A stretch of DNA of 49,216 nucleotides from Saprospiraceae bacterium (lineage in GTDB: Bacteria > Bacteroidota > Bacteroidia > Chitinophagales > Saprospiraceae), in NCBI GenBank assembly GCA_016717145.1, contig JADKGD010000041.1:1-49216 (forward strand). The letters run 5' to 3'. Both the position numbers and the translations under genes were made by a program. Below the pieces are notes generated by a model that was not told the origin of the DNA, made no database searches, and was given only the letters and a program-made list of their open reading frames with translations. Positions 38,938-48,318 of the stretch are shown in pieces (positions within the stretch are counted from its first letter, which is position 1; each line of letters begins with the position of its first letter).

Positions 38938-39990
38938 ATGTTGTGTACCAGATTTGCAGAAAATCCGCTCATTCTAACCAGTGATATCAGACCAAGTATT
39001 GAAGGTATGAAAGTAGAATGTGTCCTCAATCCGGGCGCGTTCACTTTTCAAAATAAAACATGGTTGCTATTGCGCGTGGCAGAAAGACCACATCAGGAAG
39101 AAGGATTTGTATCTTTTCCTATCCTGAATAAAAATGGCAGCGTTGAAATATTAAAATACGAAGTGACTGACCCTGATTTAGATATGTCAGATGCGCGCAT
39201 GGTAACTTATAAGGGCAAAATGTACCTGTCCACTATGTCACATCTAAGGCTTGTATGCAGTGATGATGGCATACGTTTTTATGAACCAAAGGATTTTCCC
39301 ACTGAGATATTTGGGAAAGGGGAATTGGAAACTTACGGTATAGAAGACTGCAGGGTCATTTTTATAGAAGGGAAGTATGCACTAACTTTTACAGAAGTGT
39401 CAGCGTTTGGCGTAGGAGTAGGTTTGATTACAACTGAAGACTGGGTACATTTTGAGAGAGCAGGCATGATCATTCCACCACATAATAAAGATTGTGCCCT
39501 ATTTGAGGAAAAAATTGATGATAAATATTATTGTCTGCACAGGCCTTCAGGTATTGATCTGGGTGGGAATTTTATATGGCAGGCTTCTTCACCGGATATG
39601 ATACATTGGGGTCAGCATAAATGTGTGCTGAAAACCCGTCCGGGTATGTGGGACTGCGCCCGGATTGGCGCCGGTGCTGCTCCAATAAAAACCAAAGATG
39701 GATGGCTCGAGATTTATCACGGTGCAGATTTTAACCATCGGTATTGTTTGGGAGCCGTATTATTTGATCTTAAAGATCCTTCTATAGTGCTCGCAAGATC
39801 AATCGAGCCAATTTTGCAACCGGAAGCAGAATATGAACTAACCGGATTTTTTGGAAATGTAGTATTCACCAATGGACATATTATCGTTGGTGATACAGTC
39901 CATATGTATTATGGCGCTTCAGATGAAGTGATTTGTGGGGCTACTTTTTCCATTTCACAAATTTTATCTACCTTATTAAACCAAGCATGA
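38938..39990 (+). CDS. GH130 family beta-mannoside phosphorylase or hydrolase
   Basis: 350 residues, five-bladed beta-propeller family GH130. Matching features are NPGAFTFQNKTWLLLRVAER, DPDLDMSDARMVTYKGKMYL, and GIEDCRVIFIEGKYALTFT, which carries the conserved Asp used as general acid. Others are HNKDCALFEE, LHRPSGIDLGGNFIWQASSP, WDCARIGAGAAPIKTKDGWL with IYHGAD, and the C-terminal DTVHMYYGASDEVICGA. No signal peptide, so it is cytoplasmic, consistent with phosphorolysis of short imported mannosides; GH130 members cleave beta-1,4- or beta-1,2-mannosidic bonds. Which subfamily, and whether phosphorylase or hydrolase, cannot be settled by reading. Its stop overlaps the MFS start (ATGA), so the two are coupled. 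Confidence 0.92.
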   Translation: MLCTRFAENPLILTSDIRPSIEGMKVECVLNPGAFTFQNKTWLLLRVAERPHQEEGFVSFPILNKNGSVEILKYEVTDPDLDMSDARMVTYKGKMYLSTMSHLRLVCSDDGIRFYEPKDFPTEIFGKGELETYGIEDCRVIFIEGKYALTFTEVSAFGVGVGLITTEDWVHFERAGMIIPPHNKDCALFEEKIDDKYYCLHRPSGIDLGGNFIWQASSPDMIHWGQHKCVLKTRPGMWDCARIGAGAAPIKTKDGWLEIYHGADFNHRYCLGAVLFDLKDPSIVLARSIEPILQPEAEYELTGFFGNVVFTNGHIIVGDTVHMYYGASDEVICGATFSISQILSTLLNQA

Positions 39991-41248
39991 TGATCAGTAA
40001 ATTAATAAAGGAGATCAGTTTTTTTAGCTCACATCCCAAAGGAATGCGGGTATTGTTGCTGACAAATCTGATCTATGGTCTGGTAGGTCCAATAATTGAA
40101 TTATTCATAGGAGCATATATCATGCGAAATTCATCAGACATCAGTCTGGTAGTTATTTTTCAGCTGGCTGTTTATACCGGTATTCCGTTGACTTTTATGA
40201 TCAATGGCTTTTTACTCAACAGGATAAAAATCGCCTGGCTTTACTCATTCGGGATGTTGCTGAGTGGTATATCTATGTTTGCCATGATGACACTTCAGCA
40301 ATTGGACACCACGGGCGTATTTCTTGCAGGTCTCATTATGGGCTTGTCTTATGGCTTTTTCTGGTCCAATCGCGATTTTCTGGCTCTCAATACTACAAAA
40401 GACGGCACAAGAAATTATTATTACGGCATAGAGACCTTTTTTTATACCATGACGGGCATCGTAGTCCCTCTGGCCGCAGGAGCTTTTATAGGTGCTACAG
40501 ATAAAAACGGTTGGTTTGGCGGTCATGTTAATACGGCTTATTATATCCTTACATCCATCGTATTTGTTATGTCTATGTTTGCATCGGTATTGGTACACAG
40601 AGGAGAATTTCAAAATCCTAAACGTGCACCTTTTCTTTTCATTAAATTTGACAGAATATGGAATAAGATGCTGGGATTGGCTTCATTAAAAGGTTTGGCA
40701 CAGGGCTATATAGTGACTGCACCTACTATGTTGATATTAAGTTTGGTAGGTAAAGAAGGTTCATTGGGGCTGATTCAGGGCATTGCTGCCGCTGTCTCTG
40801 CTATTTTATTGTATGTACTCGGAAGGGTTACGGGTCCAAAGCACAGGTTATTAATTTACGGTATAGGTTGTTTGCTTTTTGTGGCAGGTGCCTTATTTAA
40901 TGCGGCATTGTATTCAGCGTTTGGCGTGATTTTGTTTATGATGTGTTTGCTTTTTGCCCGACCATTGCTGGACATTGCATATTTTCCGATACAGCTTAAG
41001 GTAATAGACTATGTAGCAGAAAAAGAAAAAAGAAATGAGTTTTCTTATATTTTTAACCATGAATTAGGATTGTATTTGGATGCGGCTTATTTATAGTTTT
41101 GGCCAGATACGTTAGTGAGTATGCTGCCTTACGATATGCACTCTTAGTTATTGCGGTATTACACGCCTTGGGTTGGTTTATGGCCAGGTCGATATTGAGC
41201 GAAAAAGAAATGGAAGATGCACCTGAAATTTCAACTACTTCTGTTTAG
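39987..41248 (+). CDS. Major facilitator superfamily sugar transporter (frameshift near 41085)
   Basis: Inner-membrane carrier with about 12 hydrophobic helices, presumably moving the oligosaccharide or sugar made in the periplasm into the cytoplasm. I start it at 39987, overlapping the GH130 stop as ATGA, because MMISKLIKEISFFSSHPKGM is a natural cytoplasmic N-terminus. Motifs include NLIYGLVGPIIELFIGAYIM, GLIMGLSYGFFWSNRDFLAL (MFS A-like loop region) and FARPLLDIAYFPIQLKVIDY. The open frame stops at 41096, but in the next frame GLFIVLARYVSEYAALRY and VIAVLHALGWFMARS supply the last helix and a stop at 41248. A one-base change near 41085 joins them. Confidence 0.87.
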
Positions 41249-41288
41249 AATCAAAGTGAAGTGTTACTGACTTAAAAATCATAGATGA

Positions 41289-42446
41289 ATGAAAGTTTTC
41301 AATATTGGAATTATAGGATTCGGGGGATTCGGAAAATTTCTATTCAACGCATGGAATCAACTTGACAATGTACAGGTTACCGCGATTGCTGATATAAATG
41401 CTGCAGCAATGACAGGAATCGAACATGTCAATTTTTTTGCTGACTGGAAGGAAATGATTCTTTCAGAAAATATCGATCTGATAGCTATAGTGACTGAACC
41501 TTCTACCCATCAGGTAATAGCCAATGCTTGTATGCGAGCCGGAAAACATGTATTGATAGAGAAGCCTTTGGCCATAAGCAAATCAAACGCCGAAGACATT
41601 ATTAAAACAAGAAATCAGACTGGGGTAGTTGCTGCCATAGATTTTATCATGCGTTTTAATCCCCTATTACAGACCATCAGGTCATTAACTCAAGCAGGAG
41701 TATTTGGAAAATTGAGAAGAGTGGATGTAGAAAATTATGCTCAGGATGAACAATTGCCACCTGAACATTGGTTTTGGCATCACGATCGGTCAGGAGGGAT
41801 ACTTATTGAACACGCTGTGCACTTTATTGACCTGGTTCATTTTTTATCACCTTCAAAACACTTGACTGTCAATGGGTTAAAACACAATCGTAATGCATTA
41901 CAGGAAGATCAGATCATGGCAAATGTACTCTATGAAAGTGGATTAATAGCTACACATTACCATTCTTTTGCCCGTCCGGGTTTTTTCGAAACTACGGATA
42001 TAAAACTGTCATATGACATAGCTGATATACAACTTCATGGCTGGATTCCGCTTTCAGCAGAAGTCAAAGTACTGGTTAATGAACAATCAAAAGGAAAACT
42101 GTTTTCAAATCCTCATTTTGAATGTCTTCATGCTGAACTTATCGAAAGTGCGACCGATGAATCCAGACCAGCGGGCTGGGGCTTATCAGATATCGACACT
42201 TTAAAAGATACACACTTTGTTCGTTCCGCAGGTGTATTATATGAGGCAGACGAAATGATCACCGGAAGATTTAGCTTAAGACGTTCCAAGCAGGAAGTGT
42301 ATACCGATTGTGTCAAATCTTCATTATTGGATGTACTTAATAAAATATCAGATTCCTCTCACACATTAATGGCAAGTCTGGAATCCGGACTGAGCAGTCT
42401 GGAAATCGCTGAATTAGCCACTATATCAGCCAGAAATAATTCTTAA
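41289..42446 (+). CDS. Gfo/Idh/MocA-family NAD(P)-dependent oxidoreductase
   Basis: 385 residues. The N-terminal Rossmann fold has IGIIGFGGFGKFLFNAW (GxGxxG-like), then AIADIN and the family hallmark AGKHVLIEKPLA with the catalytic Lys of EKP. The C-terminal domain has DFIMRFNPLLQTIRSL and the HAVHFIDLVHFL segment with the His used in catalysis, plus GWIPLSAEV further on. It is cytoplasmic. In PULs such enzymes oxidise, epimerise or deglycosylate sugars after import; here it probably acts on the sugar released by GH130 (inference). It lies 40 bp after the MFS gene and 18 bp before the lipoprotein gene, so all are probably co-transcribed. Confidence 0.9.
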   Translation: MKVFNIGIIGFGGFGKFLFNAWNQLDNVQVTAIADINAAAMTGIEHVNFFADWKEMILSENIDLIAIVTEPSTHQVIANACMRAGKHVLIEKPLAISKSNAEDIIKTRNQTGVVAAIDFIMRFNPLLQTIRSLTQAGVFGKLRRVDVENYAQDEQLPPEHWFWHHDRSGGILIEHAVHFIDLVHFLSPSKHLTVNGLKHNRNALQEDQIMANVLYESGLIATHYHSFARPGFFETTDIKLSYDIADIQLHGWIPLSAEVKVLVNEQSKGKLFSNPHFECLHAELIESATDESRPAGWGLSDIDTLKDTHFVRSAGVLYEADEMITGRFSLRRSKQEVYTDCVKSSLLDVLNKISDSSHTLMASLESGLSSLEIAELATISARNNS

Positions 42447-42464
42447 TCATTTACTTCTTTTATT

Positions 42465-44190
42465 ATGTCACGATACATTTTTTTATTCGCCATCATCTCT
42501 TTACTATCTTCCTGCGCTTCTTCAAAGTTTATGCCTTCAGGAGTTCAGATCACTCAGCGTGCGATACCAAGGGTGGACAAAATGCCTTTCCACCCCAAAC
42601 CATACAAATACCGCGACTGGAAACAAACAGCGCTCAACTTTGATGCATACGTTTTTGATTTTAATCAGAAAGGACCATTTCTTCCCCTTATCTGGCTGGA
42701 TGGTCAGAAAAGAAATTTTCCGGATACCACCTTTGGCATATATACCGCACTGGGCGATATCAGAATGGGAGCATCGGTCAATAATGGCGAAAATCATGAA
42801 GCCCTTGGAGCCTTGGGAGCCGTTTTAGGTGCAACAATGGTTGGAATAGATAAAAGCAAGCAGGGTGGGCGCAATTATGTCACGGATGCTTCGCAATTAT
42901 TTCAACAAAGACAATGGCTGGAACGTCATACAGAATTTTACAAATAAAGGTGCACACATTGGTGGTGGTTATGGTAATGACTTCTGGTATGAGGTGCACA
43001 ATAACGTATTGTTTTATTGTGTCGCTGATAAGTATAATGACGAAAAGGAATTTGATGACATACTGCTGAAGATAGCAGAGCAATTTTATAAGTCTGATTC
43101 CGTGATGGGAAACAATTACAGCTATTCCTACTTTGATTTTAAGCAAATGAAAGGCTTTAAAAACCATATACCCACTCAGGAAGATGTCGCAGGCGGATAT
43201 GCTTTTGTGTTGTATTCAGCATGGGTAAAGTTCAAAAACCCAAAATATCTCAAAGCTGCCAAAAACGCCATAAATGTATTGTATAATCAAAAGGAGAATC
43301 GGTTTTACGAGGCTATGATGCCCATCGCAGCTCAGGTTGCTGCCCGACTCAATGCAGAACAAGGCACAGATTATAACCTCAATAGATTTTTAGACTGGAC
43401 ATTTGATGGTAGTGCTGTGGGTCGGGAGGGCTGGGGTGTGCTGGCAGATAACTGGGGTGGTTATGATGTGAGTGGTTTGGCAGGCAGTACGGTGCATAAT
43501 GGAGGTTACGGTTTCCTGATGAATACTTTTGATCTGATGTTGCCTTTGTCTGCCATGGTGCGGTATGATCAGCGTTACAGCAACGCTGTAGGTAAGTGGG
43601 CACTCAACGCTTCCAATGCTGCCAGATTTTGCTACCCGTATGAGATGCCGGATTCACTGCAGGCAATACCACAATATAAAGCGGTTACCAAAGATGTCAT
43701 AGCGTATGAGGGAGTCATCAAAGAATCGATATATCCGGAATTTAAAGGTATTACGCCATTTGCGCAGGGAGATGGGCCATTATGGTATCCCAATATGCCA
43801 CAACAAACTATGTTTTCCGTCTATGGTAGTGGTCATGTTGGTTTTTTTGGTGGTATCATAAAAAATACCAATGTGCCTGAAATTCTGCAGATCAACTGCA
43901 CAATGGCTGACTTTTTTACCAGTCAAAAAAGTTATGAAACCTATTTGTATTTTAACCCCTATGATACAAAAAAGAATGTGGTCATTGATCTCGGAAAAAG
44001 TAAGTATCATCTTTATGACCTGAACACAGGAAAGATCATACACAGAAAAGCTAGTGGTAAAATTTCATTTTCTATTCCCGGCCAATCATCAAATATGTTG
44101 GTACTTGTACCTACTGATGTGAATTTTAGTGTCAGAGAAGGTAAATTATATTCAGGTGACATTGTGGTTGATTATCGGTATGGGAAGTAG
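42465..44190 (+). CDS. Lipoprotein paralogue of the unrecognised PUL domain (frameshift near 42902)
   Basis: Signal with lipobox LSSC (Cys at about residue 17, FAIISLLSSCASS), so an anchored lipoprotein. After the break at about 42902 (adding one T to a TTT run joins DASQLF to NKDNGWNV) it is about 575 residues and matches the first 560 residues of the protein at 31521. Shared motifs: YRDWKQTALNFDAYVFD, GPFLPLI, DFWYE, NAEQGTDYN, GWGVLADNWGGYDVSGLAG, MVRYDQRYSNAVGKW, ALNASNAARFCYP and YLYFNPYD. It lacks PKD, LamG and T9SS parts. I read it as the periplasmic or outer-membrane-anchored version of the same activity, acting on shorter fragments. No named family is recognised. Confidence 0.78.
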
Positions 44191-44328
44191 AAAATTTGAA
44201 AGTATTAAAGATGGGAAAGTGTCTGAAATAATTTTTTAATATAATATTTTGAACAGCATAAAAATTATCGATATTTACGTTTAGTTTTAAACAATTATTA
44301 ATAGTGTAATGAGTAATATCAAATTAAT

Positions 44329-45262
44329 ATGCACAAAATCATTACCATCACTTTTGGCCCTTGTATTGATAAAAGCACATCGGTTTCTTTTTTGACGCCA
44401 GAAGTAAAAATGAGGTGCGCCGTACCTCAGGAGGAGCCCGGTGGAGGAGGGATAAATGTTGCAAGAGCCATTAAAAAACTTGGAGGCTTAGCTACCGCCA
44501 TTTATCCGTATGGTGGTTATACCGGGAAGTTTTAACCAATTGATGGAAAAGGAAGATATTGATTGTATTGCCATAGAATGTGAAAATGAAACAAGAGAAA
44601 ATATAACTATTTTGGATGTGTCAACCAATAAACAATATCGATTTGGTTTGCCACTTTCTCCCTTAACCAAAACCGTGTTGAAAAAGATTTTACAAGAAAT
44701 CGAGGACATAAAGGAAGTTGATTATATTGTTGCAAGCGGTAGTTTGCCGAAACATGTACCGTTAAATATTTATGCACAAATAGCTGATATTGCCACAAGA
44801 AAAAAAGCAAAATTTATTGTTGACACCACGGGTGTGCCATTGCAACATGCCATTGAAGCAGGGGTTTATCTGATAAAACCTAATTTGGGGGAATTAAGTG
44901 CACTTGTCGGAAAAAAGGAATTGTTACCAAATGAAATAGTCGATGTAGCACGCGATGTTGTTACTAAAAATAAATGTGAAGTAGTAGTTGTATCCATGGG
45001 GCCCGAAGGCGCAATGCTGGTTACTTCCGATTTTGTCCAACATATCAAACCACCTGAAGTGATACGAAAAAGTACCGTAGGAGCAGGAGATAGCATGGTA
45101 GCGGGTATTGTTTATCATTTATCTCTCGGAAAAACACTGATTGAATCGGTTCAGTATGGAGTAGCTTGTGGAACAGCTGCTACAATGAATCCAGGAACCC
45201 AATTATGCAGAAAAGAAGATGCAGATATGCTTTTGACCCGACTGGAATTGACAGAATTATAA
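44329..45262 (+). CDS. pfkB: PfkB-family sugar kinase, 6-phosphofructokinase II-like (frameshift near 44530)
   Basis: Ribokinase-superfamily kinase of about 310 residues. The opening with EVKMRCAVPQEEPGGGGINV is the phosphofructokinase-2 (PfkB) type, and the C-terminal STVGAGDSMVAGIVYHLSLG is the PfkB ATP/anion-hole signature with catalytic Asp in GAGDS. IKPNLGELSALVGK is also diagnostic. The first frame stops at 44535; the second, joined at about 44530 after GGYTGK, continues QLMEKEDIDCIAIECENETR to the end. A one-base loss explains it. It probably phosphorylates fructose-6-phosphate or a related sugar phosphate, feeding PUL products into glycolysis. A 138-bp gap separates it from the PUL, so membership is not certain. 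Confidence 0.87.
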
Positions 45263-45276
45263 AATACAGATAAAGC

Positions 45277-45633
45277 TTATTTTTTTTTGAGCTCAAACCA
45301 AGTCCAGATAGCTGTTGCTACATCAACCCCTGCAAAAAGCAATAAACTGCTTTTGACCTGTCCGGATGCAACAAGGAATAAAAAACCGGCTGAAACAAAT
45401 AGCCTGAACCAAACAGTCGACATAACTACTTCTTTGTTTCCGGATGTATTAATGCTGTAATAAGGAATAACCAGCGCAAGCACCAGAATACCAAGTACCT
45501 TAATCCAGATCTCTGCCGGCGCTTCAAAACCAAACATACTAAGTAGGGTAGCAGGTATAAAAATAAGCTGCAATCCGGTGATCATAACATAAATACCCTG
45601 AACAGTAAGTGATAGATAATTTAATTTTTGCAC
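45277..45633 (-). CDS. Four-TM membrane protein of unknown function
   Basis: 118 residues with four predicted membrane helices (about 7-30, 41-60, 71-90 and 93-113), from TVQGIYVMITGLQLIFIP to the closing IWTWFELKKK. It resembles small DUF4345-like or DoxX-like integral proteins in layout, but I cannot name the family. It is convergent with the kinase gene (14-bp gap). A TACTTTTG box lies upstream. Confidence 0.7.
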   Translation of the reverse strand: MQKLNYLSLTVQGIYVMITGLQLIFIPATLLSMFGFEAPAEIWIKVLGILVLALVIPYYSINTSGNKEVVMSTVWFRLFVSAGFLFLVASGQVKSSLLLFAGVDVATAIWTWFELKKK

Positions 45634-45711
45634 GGCAAATAAAATATTTTAAATGTTAAAATTATTGATAGATTAAATAAGTTTTAATTTTATACATAAA
45701 TTAAATTATTG

Positions 45712-45719
45712 CAAAAGTA
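45712..45719 (-). promoter_or_regulatory. TAnnTTTG box upstream of the four-TM gene
   Basis: TACTTTTG on the minus strand fits the -7 consensus and would give a leader of about 70 nt to the ATG at 45633. No -33 element is clear. Confidence 0.35.
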
Positions 45720-45919
45720 ATAAAAATTGGAATAAATATTTAAATGGATACATTTTTATTTGTATTAAACAAATTATCCCGAATTCTCGTGGATTTTTGA
45801 ATTCATTATTGTGTAGGTTTCTTTAGTTCTTATCAATGATTTGCTTGAGGGTTAATAGTGGCTTAATTTCCCATTCCTTATTAATACAAATTGTTATCAT
45901 CGCCCCTATATTGGTTGTA

Positions 45920-45950
45920 TTTGGTAATTCTTTTAAAAGCAATATCTTTG
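45920..45950 (+). promoter_or_regulatory. Candidate promoter of the DUF4139 gene
   Basis: TTTG (45920-45923) and TATCTTTG (45943-45950) are separated by 19 bases, the best match in this window to the Bacteroidota -33/-7 pair. The remainder of the 45634-46062 gap is AT-rich and I see nothing else in it. The leader to the ATG at 46063 would be about 105 nt. Confidence 0.6.
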
Positions 45951-46062
45951 TTTAAATTAAGTTATACCTGATAAAAAGTTGTATTATAGCAGAATCTAAA
46001 GAAGGATGTCAAAAGTTATTTTGTTGTCCATAGAAATTTTCAAGTTTTTTAAATTCTATGAA

Positions 46063-47934
46063 ATGAAAAAGTATTGTAATTTATTTAAGTTTTTTTTAGT
46101 AACTTCGATCCTTAGCGTCAGCTTTATATACACATCAGCACAGGACAAAATTACCACAACCAAGGTTACCGAATCAACTTTATATTTAAATGGTGCATTT
46201 GTAAAACGTGAAGCGACACTTAATGTAAATAAAGGTAAAACAAAAATTATAGTTGAGAAAATACCAAGAAATATAGAATTGAAAACTCTAAGGGTTGAGG
46301 TTGATCGTTCATCCAGTATTTTGACTCTTAAACCATTTTTAAAGACAATAAAAAGCAAATTGGACTCAGTGGTTAAATTTACTTTATACAACAAATTGCA
46401 AAGTCTGGAAAAGAAACAAAAAGTAAATGAAAAAAGACTAGTGGTACTGAAAGAAACAGAATCATTACTCAAAAAAAACCAACCATCATTTATAAAAGAA
46501 TATGCCATAGCCACCAGTGAACTGATAAAAATAATCGATTTGAATAAGACAACCTTAACAGAAGTTTATACTGCCGAAATTGATATTTTGGAAGAACACA
46601 TGACTCTCCAAATACGAATGAAAGATATCAGACCTGAGATATTAAAGGCACAAACGCCTACAATAACTGAATTTATAGAACTTTGGATCGAAGTTGCGTC
46701 TGCAAGTGACCGGAATTTAAATTTGGCAGTGAGCTATTTTACTAACCATGCATCATGGAAACCTTTGTACGATTTCAGAGTAGAAGATGTATCCAAACCC
46801 ATCAGAGCAAATCTTAAAGCCGCCGTAATTCAAAACACTGGTGAAGATTGGCAAGATATCAAACTGTCTGTGTCTAATGGAAGTCCATCCGGTAATGAAG
46901 CTTATACAAAGGCACAACCGTGGATTTTGAATTTCCGAAGATTGATGACAAACATTCCTGACAAAGCATACAACCCTAACATAAAACATATATCGGGCCA
47001 TATCACGGATAGTAATGGAGAGTCATTAATTGGTGCAAATATTCTTATCAAAGAAAACTCTTCCATCGGAACAATAACTGATATTGAAGGCAAATTCTAT
47101 CTGCCGGTTCCATCTGGAGGAAAAACTATAATTGTATCTTATGCAGGTTATAATAGTTATGAAGCACCAATGTCGAGTGATGTAATGAATATACCAATGG
47201 AAGAAGGTCGTCTCTTGGAAGAAATTGTAGTTACTGGGTTAGGTGTCAAGGGAAATCAATCAAAAGATCCCGGATGATCAAATCATGAAAGACTTATATG
47301 TGGAGCCATCAAAAATTACGTACCAAGCCACTACATTTTCATATGACATGATCGAGAAGGTTACCATCCTGAACAGTACTGAATTTATCAATTTTGAAGT
47401 AATCGAAAAAGGGATACCTACATTGTATGAATACTATTGTGCACCAAAAATAGATACTTCTGCTTTTCTCTGGCCAGATTAGCAAATTGGCAGGATTACA
47501 ATCTTTTGGACGGAGAGATAAACTTATATTTTGAAGGCAAATATTTAGGTACATCATTGCTGAATACCAAGCTGGCAAATGATACACTCGATATATCATT
47601 AGGCAGGGATAATGGGATTATAGTAACCAGAACCAAAGTCAAAGATTTTTCGAAAAAATCATTTTTTTCAAACAGTATAACTGAAAACAGAGTGTATGCC
47701 ATAGTAATTAGAAATAACAAACCACAAAACATTAAGATTGTAATCGAAGAAAGTATTCCTATTACCACAAATAAGGAAATAGTAATATCAGGTATAGAAG
47801 CCAAATCTGCTACCATGGATCCTGACAAAAAAATTGCTAAATGGATGTTGTCAATTGCCCAAAACAAAGAAGTGGAACAAAGGATTGCCTTTACTGTCAA
47901 ATATCCATCTAGTGAACGGGTGAATCTTGATTAG
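46063..47934 (+). CDS. DUF4140/DUF4139 protein with embedded carboxypeptidase-regulatory-like domain (two frameshifts)
   Basis: Secreted protein of about 620 residues in the DUF4139 (MuiA-like) family. I choose ATG 46063 because MKKYCNLFKFFLVTSILSVSFIYTSAQ is a signal peptide; 46006 is in frame but adds a non-signal stretch. Order: DUF4140 (ESTLYLNGAFVKREATLNVN), coiled coil (about 100-190, Lys-rich), DUF4139 start (VASASDRNLNLAVSYFTNHA, SWKPLYDFRV, NTGEDWQDIKLSVSNGSP). An inserted carboxypeptidase-regulatory-like domain follows (HISGHITDSNGESLIGANIL, IIVSYAGYNSYEAPM, EEIVVTGLG), then the DUF4139 end (YYCAPKIDTSAFL, LLDGEINLYFEGKYLGTS, TVKYPSSERVNLD). Frame changes near 47260 and 47470 interrupt it. 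Function is unknown; the insert resembles SusC/TonB-receptor front domains. Confidence 0.82.
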
Positions 47935-48318
47935 AAAGAGCTCGGTATTTATTTTGTATCTTCGAGCATTGAAATAACTTCTTGAGATTCTTTGGTTAAT
48001 TAGAGGAAATATTCCATCTAGACAAATTTTAAAAAGTATGTTTTACTCATCTTCTTACTTTTCCTGAAAGAAGTTAAATATGTTATTACACACTGATTCT
48101 AATGGTTTTGATGTATAATCAAAAGTATAGTTATATTTGTTTTACAATCATTTTTTATTTCATGAAATCCCCACCCATAAGCGGTATGCACCTGCCCGAC
48201 TCGTGTGTGCAGGCGGGTACAATCCTGAATGATTAAATGGATTGCTTTTCAAAGAATTTTAGTCCTTTATACAAATCAACAAATCAAACAAATTCAACAA
48301 CTTAGCAAAATTAAACAG
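47935..48318. other. Intergenic gap with one GC-rich hairpin
   Basis: 384 bp, mostly AT-rich, after the DUF4139 gene. The only structure I see is at 48187-48221: TGCACCTGCCCG and CAGGCGGGTACA pair as a 12-bp imperfect stem with one G-U pair, two mismatches and an ACTCGTGTGTG loop. It is a GC-rich island unlike its surroundings and may be a REP-like interspersed palindrome or a terminator remnant. No promoter for the next gene is convincing. Confidence 0.55.

Noticed and set aside
39933..39986. Earlier in-frame start for the MFS transporter
   Set aside because: It would overlap GH130 by 58 bases; ATG 39987 gives the standard ATGA coupling and a sensible N-terminus.
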